Counted from the first letter of the stretch, positions 1 to 10,111 are shown. The stretch is 64,000 bases of DNA from Haloarcula salina (GCF_010119195.1 NZ_WRXL01000004.1:62001-126000); one strand, 5' to 3'. Translations and numbers: made by a program. Notes: a model not told the origin generated them from the letters alone.

Positions 1-1
1 C

Positions 2-379
2 GTCATCGCCGACGAGTCGACGGTCGGGATCGGTCAGATTCGCCCCGGCCGGACCGAGACCGTCTCGACCGAGCTGACGGTCCCCGACGGCTACAACTAC
101 TGGCTGGACGGCATCCTGCGCTCCGACGGCGTCGTCGTCGGCACCGAGAGTTCGCCGGCGAACCTCCACCCGACCGAGCGCCTTCACGAGAACGAGACGC
201 AGCGCGAAGTCGGCTTCGAGTCGAGCGACTTCGAGGAGGAACCGGCCGGCGGCTCCGGGGGTCAGCCCGACGAAGCCATGGCCACGGCCTCCGAGGGGCC
301 CGGTTTCACGGCCGTCGGCGCACTGATCGCACTGCTCGCCAGCAGCCTCGTCATCGCACGGAGACAGACCAATGAGTGA
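2..379 (+). CDS. C-terminal part of a PGF-CTERM surface protein (partial)
   Basis: The reading frame is open from the window edge and stops at 377-379, so only the last 125 or so residues are present. The tail shows the three-part archaeosortase signal: GPGF motif, hydrophobic stretch (TAVGALIALLASSLVIA), then a short basic end (RRQTNE). In this family the tail is cut by archaeosortase A and the protein is lipid-anchored at the cell surface. The part before it is Gly-rich and acidic, preceded by a beta-rich segment whose function I do not recognise. The stop overlaps the next start by 8 bases, which suggests co-transcription with the small membrane protein that follows. Confidence 0.8.
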   Translation, partial: VIADESTVGIGQIRPGRTETVSTELTVPDGYNYWLDGILRSDGVVVGTESSPANLHPTERLHENETQREVGFESSDFEEEPAGGSGGQPDEAMATASEGPGFTAVGALIALLASSLVIARRQTNE

Positions 380-671
380 CACCGAATCCAGCGACCCAGC
401 GGGACAGCACGCCGAACGCGCCGCCGCCGAGGACGCGACCGATGAGTCCGAGGGGGGACGGTCCATCGCCGTCTTCGCCCAGTGGGCGGCGTTCGCGATC
501 CTCGTCCTCGTCGCCCTCATCGCGACGCTGCAGTTCTACTTCTCGGCGTCGGCGGCCATCGACACGTTCGTCACGTCGCGGTACCGCCCGCTGTTCAACG
601 CCGCGTTCAACCTCGTCGTGTTGCTGGGCTGTGGGATCGGCCTCTCGGTGCTCGTTCGCCGCCTGGTCTGA
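372..671 (+). CDS. Small two-helix membrane protein, hypothetical
   Basis: 99 residues. The first 30 or so are acidic and probably cytoplasmic; they are followed by two hydrophobic helices (about 34-57 and 73-95) with a short loop between them, ending in RRLV. The ATG lies inside the stop region of the upstream PGF-CTERM gene (ATGAGTGA), a typical translational coupling. I recognise no catalytic motif. The pairing suggests a membrane partner of the surface protein, but that is inference from position only. Confidence 0.75.
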   Translation: MSDTESSDPAGQHAERAAAEDATDESEGGRSIAVFAQWAAFAILVLVALIATLQFYFSASAAIDTFVTSRYRPLFNAAFNLVVLLGCGIGLSVLVRRLV

Positions 672-764
672 GGCCGGTCCGCCCGCCGATCAGGTACCTA
701 CAGCCGCCGTTTCACTTTTCGGTGGATTGACACCACAGTCGTCCCTGGTACGATCGAACGACAG

Positions 765-1820
765 ATGACACGACAGACGACGCGGCGGCGGTTCGTCGCC
801 GGAGTCGGTTCCCTCGCCGCCGTCTCGGCGGCCGGCTGTTCCGGATCAGAGACGCCGGCCGCCGAGACGGAGGCCACGCCGACGGACGCCTCGGGCGGCG
901 CGGCGCCGTCGACGGGCACCGGGACGGCGACGGAAACGGAGGAAGCGGCGGATACCGAGACAGCGACGCCGGACGGTGGGGCGGTCGAGACGCTGGTCTC
1001 GATCGGCGGCGAGCGCGTCCCCGAGAACATGGCCTTCGGGCCAGAGGGGGCGCTGTACTTCGGAATCACGGCTGGCGAACTCCGGCGCGTCCCCGCCGAC
1101 CAGACCGGTGCGACGGGGCTGACGCTCGACGACACGGAACAGGTCGCCACGCTCCCGGGAGCCATCGGCGTCGAGACGGCCCCCGACGGGACGGCCTACG
1201 TCGCCGTCGCGACCCAGGACGACCGGGCCGGCGTGTGGTCGGTCGCCGAGGGCGAGGCGAGCCAGTTGACCGCGATCAGCGGGTTCCCCAACGACGTCCT
1301 GTTCGACGCCGAGCGGGACCGGCTACTGGTGACCGAATCGCGGGGCGGCGTCGTCTACGCGGTCACGACCGACGGCGAGCGGACGACCTGGCTCGACGAC
1401 GACCGCCTCGACACGGAGAGCTTCGGCGCGAACGGCCTCACCCGCGACGCCGACGGGAACGTCTACGTCGCGGTCACGCGCGCGGCGAACGAGACCGGGC
1501 GGCTCGTCCGGGTTCCGATCGAGTCCGACGGGAGCGCCGGCGAGGCGTCGACGTTCCTCGAAGGCGAGTCGATCTTCGGGGCCGACGGGATCACGGCCCG
1601 CGGCGGACATATCTACGTCGCGGCCAACAGCCAGAACCGCGTCGTCCGGGTGACGGCTGACGGGGCCACGTCGACGGTCGCGGACGCCGACGACGGGCTG
1701 GTGTTCCCCTCGGACGTGCTGTTCGGGACCGGCGAGCGGGCCGACTCGCTGTTCGTCTGCAATTTCGCGAACCAGTCGCCCGAGGACGGCGCGATTCTCC
1801 GGACGACCGTGACCGACTGA
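765..1820 (+). CDS. Tat-exported lipoprotein with SMP-30/gluconolactonase-like beta-propeller
   Basis: 351 residues. The N-terminus carries a twin-Arg motif (TRRRFVAG) followed by a hydrophobic run and a lipobox ending at Cys26 (AAGC), so the protein is predicted to be Tat-exported and lipid-anchored. Residues 30-75 are a Thr/Glu-rich linker common in haloarchaeal lipoproteins. From about residue 80 there are repeated propeller-type blades (GPEGALYFG, APDGTAYVAV, DADGNVYVAV, ARGGHIYVAA), as in SMP-30/gluconolactonase/LRE-like proteins. The substrate is unknown; a sugar lactone or simply a binding platform is possible. It stands alone, about 95 bases after the previous gene. Confidence 0.8.
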   Translation: MTRQTTRRRFVAGVGSLAAVSAAGCSGSETPAAETEATPTDASGGAAPSTGTGTATETEEAADTETATPDGGAVETLVSIGGERVPENMAFGPEGALYFGITAGELRRVPADQTGATGLTLDDTEQVATLPGAIGVETAPDGTAYVAVATQDDRAGVWSVAEGEASQLTAISGFPNDVLFDAERDRLLVTESRGGVVYAVTTDGERTTWLDDDRLDTESFGANGLTRDADGNVYVAVTRAANETGRLVRVPIESDGSAGEASTFLEGESIFGADGITARGGHIYVAANSQNRVVRVTADGATSTVADADDGLVFPSDVLFGTGERADSLFVCNFANQSPEDGAILRTTVTD

Positions 1821-1894
1821 GGGCGAGGCGATCGGTCCGGTGGCGGTGTTCCCGGACGACAACCCTTTTCAGCGGGCCAACCGAACCCGGTCGT

Positions 1895-2323
1895 ATGGCA
1901 GACGACGAACCCGAAGACGCTGAGGAACCGGCGGACGCAAGCGAGGGCGACGGGGAGGAGAAGTCCTTCCGCGAGCGGGTCGAAGAGATCCGCCAGCAGC
2001 GCGCCGAGGAGCGCGAGGAGGGCGAAGAAGGAGAGATGAGCCGCGAGGAGCGCATGGAAGAGATGATGGGCGGCGGTGGCGGCCCCGGCGGCATGGGCGG
2101 CGGCAACCCCTTCGCACAGATGATGGGCGGCATGATGGGCGGCGGTCCCGGCGGCCCCGGTCCGGGCGGCATGGGCGGCGGCCCCGGCGGCCCGCCCGGG
2201 CGCCCCGAGGAGGAAAGCGGCAGCGACAACGAGGAACTCACCCGCGAGATGCGAAAGCTCCGCGACGAGGTCCACGACGTGCGCCGCTCGCTCGACCGCA
2301 TCGCCGACGCGCTCGAAGACTGA
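1895..2323 (+). CDS. Acidic Gly/Met-rich low-complexity protein with C-terminal coiled coil
   Basis: 142 residues. Residues 1-55 are strongly acidic with charged helix-forming stretches (KSFRERVEEIRQQRAEER). Residues 56-108 are a run of Gly, Met and Pro in repeats such as GGMGGG and MMGGGPGGPGPGG. Residues 112-142 form a heptad-like coiled coil (EELTREMRKLRDEVHDVRR). There is no signal peptide. The codon pattern is coding and the composition is haloarchaeal. I do not recognise a family with a known role; the modular layout (disordered, flexible Gly/Met, coiled coil) suggests an oligomerising scaffold or condensate-forming protein. Confidence 0.7.
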   Translation: MADDEPEDAEEPADASEGDGEEKSFRERVEEIRQQRAEEREEGEEGEMSREERMEEMMGGGGGPGGMGGGNPFAQMMGGMMGGGPGGPGPGGMGGGPGGPPGRPEEESGSDNEELTREMRKLRDEVHDVRRSLDRIADALED

Positions 2324-2442
2324 GTTCGGTTTCCCTCATCGGAAACTGACGGCAGGCGCTCCGCTCGCGACGCCTGTCGCGATTCTCCGTTTCTCGATTT
2401 CCAGTGAGAGGGAAGCGGCGCTGTTCTCGCTGACTCCGTCCG

Positions 2443-2449
2443 AAAAAAA
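2443..2449 (-). terminator. Oligo-T terminator of the acyl-CoA synthetase gene
   Basis: Seven A on the plus strand read as seven T on the minus strand, about 40 bases past the stop of the acyl-CoA synthetase. Haloarchaeal transcripts commonly end at such T runs. Confidence 0.45.
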
Positions 2450-2489
2450 CCGAAGCGCCACCGCCGAGAAGAATACCGCGACCGGGCGA

Positions 2490-4106
2490 CTATCCCTCGC
2501 CGACCATCTGGTCTTCGTCGTCCCACTCGCGCTGGCGGAGTTCGTACTTCTGGACCTTTCCGGTCGCCGTCGTCGGCAGTTCCTCGACGAACTCGATCCG
2601 TCGGACGACCTTGTACGTCGCCAGTTGCTCGCGGGTGAACTGCCGGAGTTCGTCCGCGGTGACGCCGGGGTCGTCCGCGTCTCCGGAGGCGGGGACGACG
2701 AACGCCTTCGGCGTCTCGCCCCAGTCGTCGCTGGGGGCCGGGATGACCGCCACGTCGCCGACGGCGTCGTGGTCGTAGAGCGTGTCCTCTAGTTCGATGG
2801 AGGAGATGTTCTCGCCGCCGGAGATGATGATGTCCTTCTTGCGGTCGCGGATCGCGATCATGCCGTCCTCGTCCACGGTGGCGAGGTCGCCCATGTGGTA
2901 GTAGCCCTCGACGCGGTCGGAGAAGGCCTCCTCGGTCTCCTCTGGCTTGTTCCAGTAGCGGTCCATCACCTGGTTCCCGCGGACGACGACCTCGCCCAGC
3001 GTCTCGTCGTCGTGTGGCACGTCCTCGCCGTCCTCGTCGACGACGCGGACCTCCGTCCCGAGGTAGCCGATGCCCTGGCGCTTCTTGACGCCGAAGCGGG
3101 CGTCGCTGTCCTCGTCGAGGAACCGCCGGGCGTCTGAAGTGGTGATGAGCGGGCCGGTCTCGGTCGCGCCGTAGACGTGTTTGAGGTACCAGCCGAACTC
3201 GTCTTCGACGGCGCGGATGTTGGCCTCCGGCGGTGCGCTACCGGCCGTCGCGATGCGCACGTCGTTGGCCCCCTGCGTCTGCACGTCGTCGTGGTCGTGG
3301 TAGTAGTCGGCCAGTATGTTCAGGACCGTCGGCGCGCCACAGAGGTAGGAGACGTCCTCTTCGGCGACGGCCTCGAAGATGCCGCCGGCGTCGACGCCGC
3401 GGGTACAGACGTGCTTCGCGCCCATGCCGGTGACGGCGTAGATGTGGCCCCAGCCGTTGACGTGGAACATCGGGAGCGTCCAGAGGTACACGTCGTCGTC
3501 GCGGAGCTCCTGGTGGAGGGAGACGATGTAGGCGTGCAGCGTCTCGGCGCGGTGCGTCCGACAGACGCCCTTCGGATCGCCGGTCGTCCCCGACGTGTAG
3601 TTGATGGTGATGACGTCGTCTTCGGCCATCTCGGGGCGTTCGTAGTCCGTTCCGGCCGCGTCGACGATCTCGTCGAAGGACTCCCAGTCGCCCTCGACGG
3701 CGTCCGCGTCGTTCGTCACGAAGATCTCGGTGGGGACCTCGTCGCGGATCGGTTCGATCTTCTCGGCGTACTCGTAGTCGGCGTACACCGCGTCGACCTC
3801 GGCGTCGGAGAGGATGTACGCGAAGTCGTCGGGGACCAGCCGGTAGTTCAGCGGCGTGTGGACCGCCCCCAGTTGCATGCTGCCGTAGGCCGCTTCGAGG
3901 TGGTAGTGCGTGTTCGGGTCCAGCACCGCCACCCGGTCGCCTTTCTCGATACCGCGCTCGGCCAGCGCCGCCGAAAAGCCGTCTGCCCGCTCGCCGAACT
4001 CGTCGTAGGTGTAGCGCTCGCCCGTCGTGGCGACGACGGCCTCCTGATCGCCGTAGTACTCTCGTGCCCGGTCGAGGAAGTCGGTCGTCAACAGTGGCTT
4101 GTGCAT
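2490..4106 (-). CDS. AMP-forming long-chain/medium-chain acyl-CoA synthetase
   Basis: 538 residues, full length for the acyl-adenylate-forming family. The phosphate-binding P-loop motif is visible as YTSGTTGDPKGV (about 168-179), followed by the A5-type motif YGATETGPL and the A8-type hinge YHMGDLATVDEDG with IRDRKKDIIISGGENIS. The C-terminal domain ends in the conserved TATGKVQKYELR, whose Lys is the adenylation lysine. The protein activates a carboxylic acid to its CoA thioester at the expense of ATP to AMP. Chain length cannot be read from the sequence. The gene is divergent from menA, with which it shares the intergenic region 4107-4284. Confidence 0.9.
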   Translation of the reverse strand: MHKPLLTTDFLDRAREYYGDQEAVVATTGERYTYDEFGERADGFSAALAERGIEKGDRVAVLDPNTHYHLEAAYGSMQLGAVHTPLNYRLVPDDFAYILSDAEVDAVYADYEYAEKIEPIRDEVPTEIFVTNDADAVEGDWESFDEIVDAAGTDYERPEMAEDDVITINYTSGTTGDPKGVCRTHRAETLHAYIVSLHQELRDDDVYLWTLPMFHVNGWGHIYAVTGMGAKHVCTRGVDAGGIFEAVAEEDVSYLCGAPTVLNILADYYHDHDDVQTQGANDVRIATAGSAPPEANIRAVEDEFGWYLKHVYGATETGPLITTSDARRFLDEDSDARFGVKKRQGIGYLGTEVRVVDEDGEDVPHDDETLGEVVVRGNQVMDRYWNKPEETEEAFSDRVEGYYHMGDLATVDEDGMIAIRDRKKDIIISGGENISSIELEDTLYDHDAVGDVAVIPAPSDDWGETPKAFVVPASGDADDPGVTADELRQFTREQLATYKVVRRIEFVEELPTTATGKVQKYELRQREWDDEDQMVGEG

Positions 4107-4284
4107 CCCACGTTCCCGTATGGTTAATGATGATAAAGCGGTTGTGGAAGACGGCCGGTATCGCCGCCGCGTCTACGGGTCATATAGAGGGGTTCGGCGG
4201 CGCTCGCTTCGTCGGTTGCCAAACCGCGGTGAGTGGCGGGACCAACCACAGTCGCTTTGGGGACCGCGTCCCCAGTTTCGGGCA

Positions 4285-5244
4285 ATGAGTACAGCGACGG
4301 CCGACGTGTCGAAGCGAAAGGCGTGGCTGATGGCCGCGCGGCCACAGACGCTGCCGGCGGGCGCTGCGCCGGTCATCGTGGGGATGGGGCTCGCCGTCCA
4401 CTCGGGGGTCTTTGCCCCCCTCCCGGCGGCCGCGGCGCTCGTCGGAGCGCTCCTCATCCAGGTCGGGACGAACTTCGCGAACGACTACTACGACGCCGTG
4501 AAGGGGGCCGACACCGACGAGCGCGAGGGGTTCACGCGGGTGACGGCGGGCGGCCTCATCGACGCCAGCGAGGTCCGGCGGGCGATGATCCTCACCTACG
4601 CCCTCGCGGTCGTCGTCGGCGTCTACCTCGTCGCCGTCGGCGGCCTCCCCATCGTCGCCGTCGGTCTCTCTGGCATCGCGGCCGGCGTCCTCTACACCGG
4701 CGGGCCGTTCCCCTACGGCTACCGCGGCCTCGGCGACCTGTTCGTCTTCGTCTACTTCGGACTCGTCGCCGTCACCGGGACGTACTACGTGCAGGCGGCC
4801 GCGACCGCTCCGGGCGTCGGGACGTTCCCGATGGCGCTCCCCGCGGGCACCGTCACCGTCGACGCGGTGACGGCCAGCCTCCCCGCCGCGGGCCTCTCGA
4901 CGGCCATCCTCGTCGTCAACAACGTCCGCGACCGGGAGACGGACATGGCGGCGGGCAAGAAGACGCTCGCGGTCTACCTGGGCTACGCGTGGAGCCGCGT
5001 CGAGTTTCTCGCGATGGTCGGGATGGCCTACGTCATCCCCGTGCTGTTTGCCCTCGACGGCAGCTACGGTCTGCCGGCGCTCGCGCCCCTACTCTCGCTC
5101 CCGCTGGCCGCGAGCGTCTCGAAGACGGTGCTCGAACACACCGACGGCGACGCGCTGAACCCGGCGCTCGAACGCGTCGGTCAGACGCTGTTCGTCCACT
5201 CGGTGCTGTTCGCGCTGGGACTCGCCGCGCCGCAGGTGCTATGA
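4285..5244 (+). CDS. menA: 1,4-dihydroxy-2-naphthoate polyprenyltransferase MenA
   Basis: 319 residues from ATG 4285; longer in-frame starts exist upstream, but homologues begin close to the motif KAWLMAARPQTLPAG. The UbiA-family prenyl diphosphate site is NFANDYYDAVKGADTDERE, and the second Asp-rich site is NNVRDRETDMAAGKKTLAV. About eight hydrophobic helices follow, so it is an integral membrane enzyme. It prenylates DHNA to give demethylmenaquinone, the committed membrane step of menaquinone synthesis. Its stop overlaps the ATG of menC (ATGA), so menA-menC-menE form one operon. Confidence 0.92.
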   Translation: MSTATADVSKRKAWLMAARPQTLPAGAAPVIVGMGLAVHSGVFAPLPAAAALVGALLIQVGTNFANDYYDAVKGADTDEREGFTRVTAGGLIDASEVRRAMILTYALAVVVGVYLVAVGGLPIVAVGLSGIAAGVLYTGGPFPYGYRGLGDLFVFVYFGLVAVTGTYYVQAAATAPGVGTFPMALPAGTVTVDAVTASLPAAGLSTAILVVNNVRDRETDMAAGKKTLAVYLGYAWSRVEFLAMVGMAYVIPVLFALDGSYGLPALAPLLSLPLAASVSKTVLEHTDGDALNPALERVGQTLFVHSVLFALGLAAPQVL

Positions 5245-6287
5245 ACGTCGACCGCTTCTCGCTCCCGCTCTCTCGCCCGCTGGCCACGGCGAGCGGGACC
5301 ATCGACGAGCGAACGGGGTTCGTCGTGCGCTACGACCACCGCGGCGAGACGGGCGTCGGCGAGGCGACGCCGCTGCCGGGCTGGACGGAGTCGGTCGCCG
5401 ACTGCGAGAGCGCGCTCGACCGGGCGAGCGAGGCGGCGTCGACCGGCGGCCACACCGGCGCGCTCCTCGCGCTCGACGCGGGGGAGGTCCCCGCGGCGCG
5501 CCACGGCTTCGCGACGGCGCTGCTCGACGCCGACGCGCGGGCCGACGGCGTCCCGCTGTACCGCTGGTTCGATTCCGAGCGGCGCTGCGAGCGCGTCCCG
5601 GTCAACGCCACGGTCGGTGACTCGCCCCCGGCGGAGACGGCCGGCGCCGTCGAGCGGGCCGCCGAGTCCGGCTTCGAGTGCTGCAAGGTCAAGGTCGGGA
5701 GCCGCTCGGTCGCCGACGACGTGACCCGTCTCCGGGCAGTCCGCGACCGCGTCGGCGACGGCGTGACGCTCCGGGCCGACGCCAACGGCGCGTGGTCCCG
5801 CGAGGAGGCCAGGCGGGCCTTCGAGCTGTTCGCCGACCTCGGCGTGGCCTACGTCGAACAGCCGCTCCCGGCGGACGACCTGACCGGTCACGCCGCCCTG
5901 CGCGGCGGCCCCGTCGGCGTCGCGCTCGACGAGTCGCTCGTGGACCGCCGCGTCGACGCGGTGCTGAAGACCGACGCCGCGGACGTGCTGATCCTGAAGC
6001 CGATGGTGCTCGGTGGGCCCGGCAACGCCCACACGCTGGCGATGCGCGCCCGCGAACGGGGCGTCGAGCCCGTCGTCACGACCACCGTCGACGCCGTCGT
6101 CGCCCGCCTCGCGGCGCTGCACGTCGCCGCGGCGATTCCGAACGTCTCCCCCTGCGGGCTGGCGACCGGCGACCGACTGGCCGCCGACCTCGCGGCGGAC
6201 CCGTCCCGCGTCGTCGACGGCGAGATGGCGGTCCCGCAGGACACGGGGCTGGGCGTCGACTCGTCGGAGGTGCGGACCGATGCGTGA
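5241..6287 (+). CDS. menC: o-Succinylbenzoate synthase MenC
   Basis: 348 residues, enolase superfamily. The capping domain starts with FSLPLSRPLATASGTI. The barrel shows the catalytic Lys motif CCKVKVG, the metal ligands in LRADANGAW, VEQPL and LDESL, and the second Lys in ILKPMVLGGPG. It dehydrates SHCHC to o-succinylbenzoate. ATG 5241 overlaps the menA stop in an ATGA, and the 3' end overlaps menE by 8 bases. Members of this superfamily also include dipeptide epimerases, but the position between menA and menE settles the assignment. Confidence 0.9.
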   Translation: MNVDRFSLPLSRPLATASGTIDERTGFVVRYDHRGETGVGEATPLPGWTESVADCESALDRASEAASTGGHTGALLALDAGEVPAARHGFATALLDADARADGVPLYRWFDSERRCERVPVNATVGDSPPAETAGAVERAAESGFECCKVKVGSRSVADDVTRLRAVRDRVGDGVTLRADANGAWSREEARRAFELFADLGVAYVEQPLPADDLTGHAALRGGPVGVALDESLVDRRVDAVLKTDAADVLILKPMVLGGPGNAHTLAMRARERGVEPVVTTTVDAVVARLAALHVAAAIPNVSPCGLATGDRLAADLAADPSRVVDGEMAVPQDTGLGVDSSEVRTDA

Positions 6288-7785
6288 CCCGCTCGACTGG
6301 CCGACCGCTGACCTCGTGACCCACCGCGTCGGCGCCACGCCCGAGCGGACGGCGATGGTCGACGCCGACACCGGGGAGTCGTGGACCTACCGCGACCTGG
6401 ACCGAGCGGTCGACGCCGCCGCCGGGGAACTCGACCGCCGGACGGACAGGTCGGACGCCACCGTCGCGACGCTCCTGCCCACGCGGCCCGCGGTCGGCGT
6501 GCTCCTGTTCGCCGCGATGCGCTGTGGCGCGACCCTCGCGCCACTGAACGTCGAACTCGACGCCGCGGCGCTCCGCGGGCAGGTCGCGGCCGTCGACGCC
6601 GACCTGCTCGTCTGCGAAGCCTCGACCCGAGCACTCGCCGAGAAGGTAGCGACGTGCCCGGTCGTCTCGGCCGACGGCGACCTGTCGGTCCGCCCTGGCG
6701 GCGCGGGCGACGACTTCGAATCGGCCGTCACGCCGGCGGAGCTGACCCGCGACCGGACCCAGCTCGTCCTCTTCACGTCCGGGACCACCAGCGAGCCGAA
6801 GGGCGTCCGGCTGACGGTGGGGAACCTCGTCGCCAGCGCCGTCGCGTCGGCGTTCCGCCTCGGCGTGACGCCCGGGGACCGCTGGCTGGTCTGCCTGCCG
6901 ACCTACCACATGGGCGGCCTCGCGCCGTTCGTCCGGAGCGCGCTGTACGGCTCGGCGGTCGTCGTCCAGCGCTCGTTCGACGCCGCGGCGACCCGGCGGG
7001 CGCTCGCCGATCACGGGGTGACCGGCGTCTCGCTGGTCCCGACGATGCTCTCGCGCCTGCTCGACGCCGGCTGGGAGCCCGCAGACGCCCTGCGGTTCGT
7101 CCTGCTCGGCGGCGGCCCGGCGAGCGAGGACCTCGTTGGGCGCTGTCAGGACCGGGGCGTCCCGGTCTGCCCGACCTACGGCATGACCGAGACGGCCTCG
7201 CAGATCGCGACCGCGCGCCCGGAGACGGCGTTCGAGCACCGCGGGACCGTCGGTCAGCCGCTCGTGTTCACCGAGGTGACCGTCGTGGCCGACGGCGAGC
7301 CCTGCGACCCCGGCGAGCGCGGCGAGATCGCCGTCGACGGCCCGACGGTGACGCCGGGCTACCTCGACGGGGACGGCGACGCGTTCGGCGAGTTCGGCTT
7401 CCGAACGGGCGACCTCGGCTATCGAGACGCGGACGGCCGGCTCTGGGTTGCGGGCCGCGTCGACGACCGCATCGTCACCGGCGGTGAGAACGTGGCGGGG
7501 TCGACAGTCGCCGACGCGATTCGCGCCGCTCGGGGGGTCGAGGACGCCGCCGTCGTCGGCCTCCCCGACGAGGAGTGGGGCCAGCGCGTCGCCGCACTGG
7601 TCGTCGGCGAAGTGACGCCCGAGGCGGTCCGTGCGCACTGCGTGGACGCGCTCGCGTCCTACGAGGTTCCGAAGACGGTCCGAGTCGCGGACTCGCTCCC
7701 GCGGACGCCGTCGGGGACCGTCGACCGCGAAGCCGTCCGCTCGCGGCTCTCGGGAGACGGTTCCGACGCCGAGCGGTCCGGGTGA
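6280..7785 (+). CDS. menE: o-Succinylbenzoate-CoA ligase MenE
   Basis: 501 residues from ATG 6280, which overlaps the menC stop. It belongs to the AMP-forming ligase family. P-loop LFTSGTTSEPKGVRL (about 166-180), YGMTETASQI, FRTGDLGYRDADGRLWVAGR and the C-terminal TPSGTVDREAV (adenylation Lys position is Val/Asp-flanked and shows no obvious Lys). That last point is odd: the usual GK is replaced by GTVD. Otherwise all acyl-adenylate motifs are present. It converts o-succinylbenzoate to its CoA ester for MenB. Confidence 0.87.
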   Translation: MRDPLDWPTADLVTHRVGATPERTAMVDADTGESWTYRDLDRAVDAAAGELDRRTDRSDATVATLLPTRPAVGVLLFAAMRCGATLAPLNVELDAAALRGQVAAVDADLLVCEASTRALAEKVATCPVVSADGDLSVRPGGAGDDFESAVTPAELTRDRTQLVLFTSGTTSEPKGVRLTVGNLVASAVASAFRLGVTPGDRWLVCLPTYHMGGLAPFVRSALYGSAVVVQRSFDAAATRRALADHGVTGVSLVPTMLSRLLDAGWEPADALRFVLLGGGPASEDLVGRCQDRGVPVCPTYGMTETASQIATARPETAFEHRGTVGQPLVFTEVTVVADGEPCDPGERGEIAVDGPTVTPGYLDGDGDAFGEFGFRTGDLGYRDADGRLWVAGRVDDRIVTGGENVAGSTVADAIRAARGVEDAAVVGLPDEEWGQRVAALVVGEVTPEAVRAHCVDALASYEVPKTVRVADSLPRTPSGTVDREAVRSRLSGDGSDAERSG

Positions 7786-7834
7786 CCGCACGCCGAGCCA
7801 AGCGGTTTTGCCCGTCGGCGGCCTACGGGAGACC

Positions 7835-8572
7835 GTGTGTACCATCGTCCTCGCGTGGCAGGTCTTCGAAGACGCCCCGGTCGCGGTCGCGGCGAACCGC
7901 GACGAGCGCTTCGACAGACCGTCACAGCCACCGAAAGTGCGTCAATGGGGGAGCCGCGTCGTCGCGCCGGCCGACGACGAAGCAGAGGGGACGTGGCTCG
8001 GCTACAACGAGCACGGCGTCCTCGCAGCGGTGACGAACCGCTGGATCGACGACGACCTGGCCGGCGAGCGCTCGCGCGGCCTGCTCGTGCGCGACGCGCT
8101 GAGCCACGAGACGGCCGAGTCGGCCGCCCGCGCCGTCGAGCGAGCGACCAGGGAGGCCGAGTACGCGGGCTTCAATCTCCTGCTGGCCGACGAGAACGCC
8201 GCCGTCCTGCTCGAGTGGGACGGCCAGCTCGCGGTCCGGAACTTCGAGCCCGGCGTCCACGTCGTCGTCAACGTCGGCGCGGACGGCGACTACCGGATTC
8301 CCTCGCACCGCCCTGCAGTCGGCGAGGAGCAGGCGACCAACGCCGACCGACTCCGGGAGCATCTACAGCCGACGCCCGCGGAGTCGGTCGAAGAGTGGCT
8401 GGACCGCGCCGCCGAGGCCGTCGGCGACCACGAGTACGGCGTCTGCGTCCACGGCGACGGCTTCGGCACGCGGTCGTCGTCGCTCGTCACGCTCGGCGAC
8501 GAGCGCCGGTACCGGTTCGCCGACGGGCCGCCCTGCCGGACGGCGTACCGTCCGGTCGAAGGTCAGATTTAA
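7835..8572 (+). CDS. NRDE (TANGO2-like) family protein
   Basis: 245 residues from GTG 7835. The start was chosen because the family begins with Met-Cys (here MCTIVLAWQVF), and Cys2 is the presumed Ntn-type nucleophile after Met removal. The name-giving motif appears as VAANRDERFDRPS. Other conserved pieces are GTWLGYNEHGVLAAVTNR and GFGTRSSSLVTL near the end. The family's role is not firmly known; TANGO2 has been linked to Golgi organisation and to haem or lipid handling in eukaryotes. It sits 49 bases after menE in the same direction and may be read from the same transcript. Confidence 0.88.
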   Translation: MCTIVLAWQVFEDAPVAVAANRDERFDRPSQPPKVRQWGSRVVAPADDEAEGTWLGYNEHGVLAAVTNRWIDDDLAGERSRGLLVRDALSHETAESAARAVERATREAEYAGFNLLLADENAAVLLEWDGQLAVRNFEPGVHVVVNVGADGDYRIPSHRPAVGEEQATNADRLREHLQPTPAESVEEWLDRAAEAVGDHEYGVCVHGDGFGTRSSSLVTLGDERRYRFADGPPCRTAYRPVEGQI

Positions 8573-8599
8573 GCGGCCGACAGTCGGTGTATGTGATAC

Positions 8600-8950
8600 A
8601 TGAGTTCAGCAGCGTCGGAGGACGACCTCACCGAGGGAGAGCGGGCCGGGCTGGAACTGATCCGCGAGTCGGGGGGCATCCACCAGAGCGACTTCTGGAA
8701 GAACCTCGACGTGTCCTCCCGGAAGGGGAGTCGCATCGTCGAGTCGCTCTTCGAGAAGGGGCTCATCCAGCGCGACGAGACGGTGTACGAGGGGCACAAC
8801 ACCTACTACCTGACGCCGGCGGCCCGCGACCTCGACTTCTCGCTCCTGATGGCCGGCGATCAGCTCTCGCCGTTCATCGGCGACGAGGAAGTCGACCCGC
8901 ACGACGACACCTTCTCGCAGTGGGTCATGACGCTGGCCTACGAGGGCTGA
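8600..8950 (+). CDS. Winged-helix transcriptional regulator (MarR/ArsR-like)
   Basis: 116 residues. Residues 12-72 read as a winged helix: helix TEGERAGLELIRESG, HTH HQSDFWKNLDVSSRKGSRIVESLFEKGLI, and a wing IQRDETVYEGHNTYYLTPA. The remaining 40 residues are acidic with no metal-ligand pattern. It lies 27 bases after the NRDE gene on the same strand, facing menB. A role in regulating the flanking menaquinone genes is possible but not shown. Confidence 0.75.
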   Translation: MSSAASEDDLTEGERAGLELIRESGGIHQSDFWKNLDVSSRKGSRIVESLFEKGLIQRDETVYEGHNTYYLTPAARDLDFSLLMAGDQLSPFIGDEEVDPHDDTFSQWVMTLAYEG

Positions 8951-9000
8951 GGTTCGTTTTCGCACCCGATCTCCGCACGCGCTCGTGACGGCAGTCCGCC

Positions 9001-9969
<969 letters not shown>

Positions 9970-10111
9970 ACCGTGGCTGGGGACGGGCCTCGCAAAAAGC
10001 TACCTCGTGGCGGGCGTAGCGCGCGTCGCTCGGCGTCGCCGTCGAGTCGCGTTTCCGCGACCGATACTGGCGGCGCAAACGCTTTGACACCGCGCACGTG
10101 TACCAGAAACG

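Noticed and set aside
3177-4127. Long plus-strand frame opposite the acyl-CoA synthetase
   Set aside because: Val/Asp/Arg-rich shadow of the real gene; no family motif, and the minus-strand frame carries all acyl-adenylate motifs.
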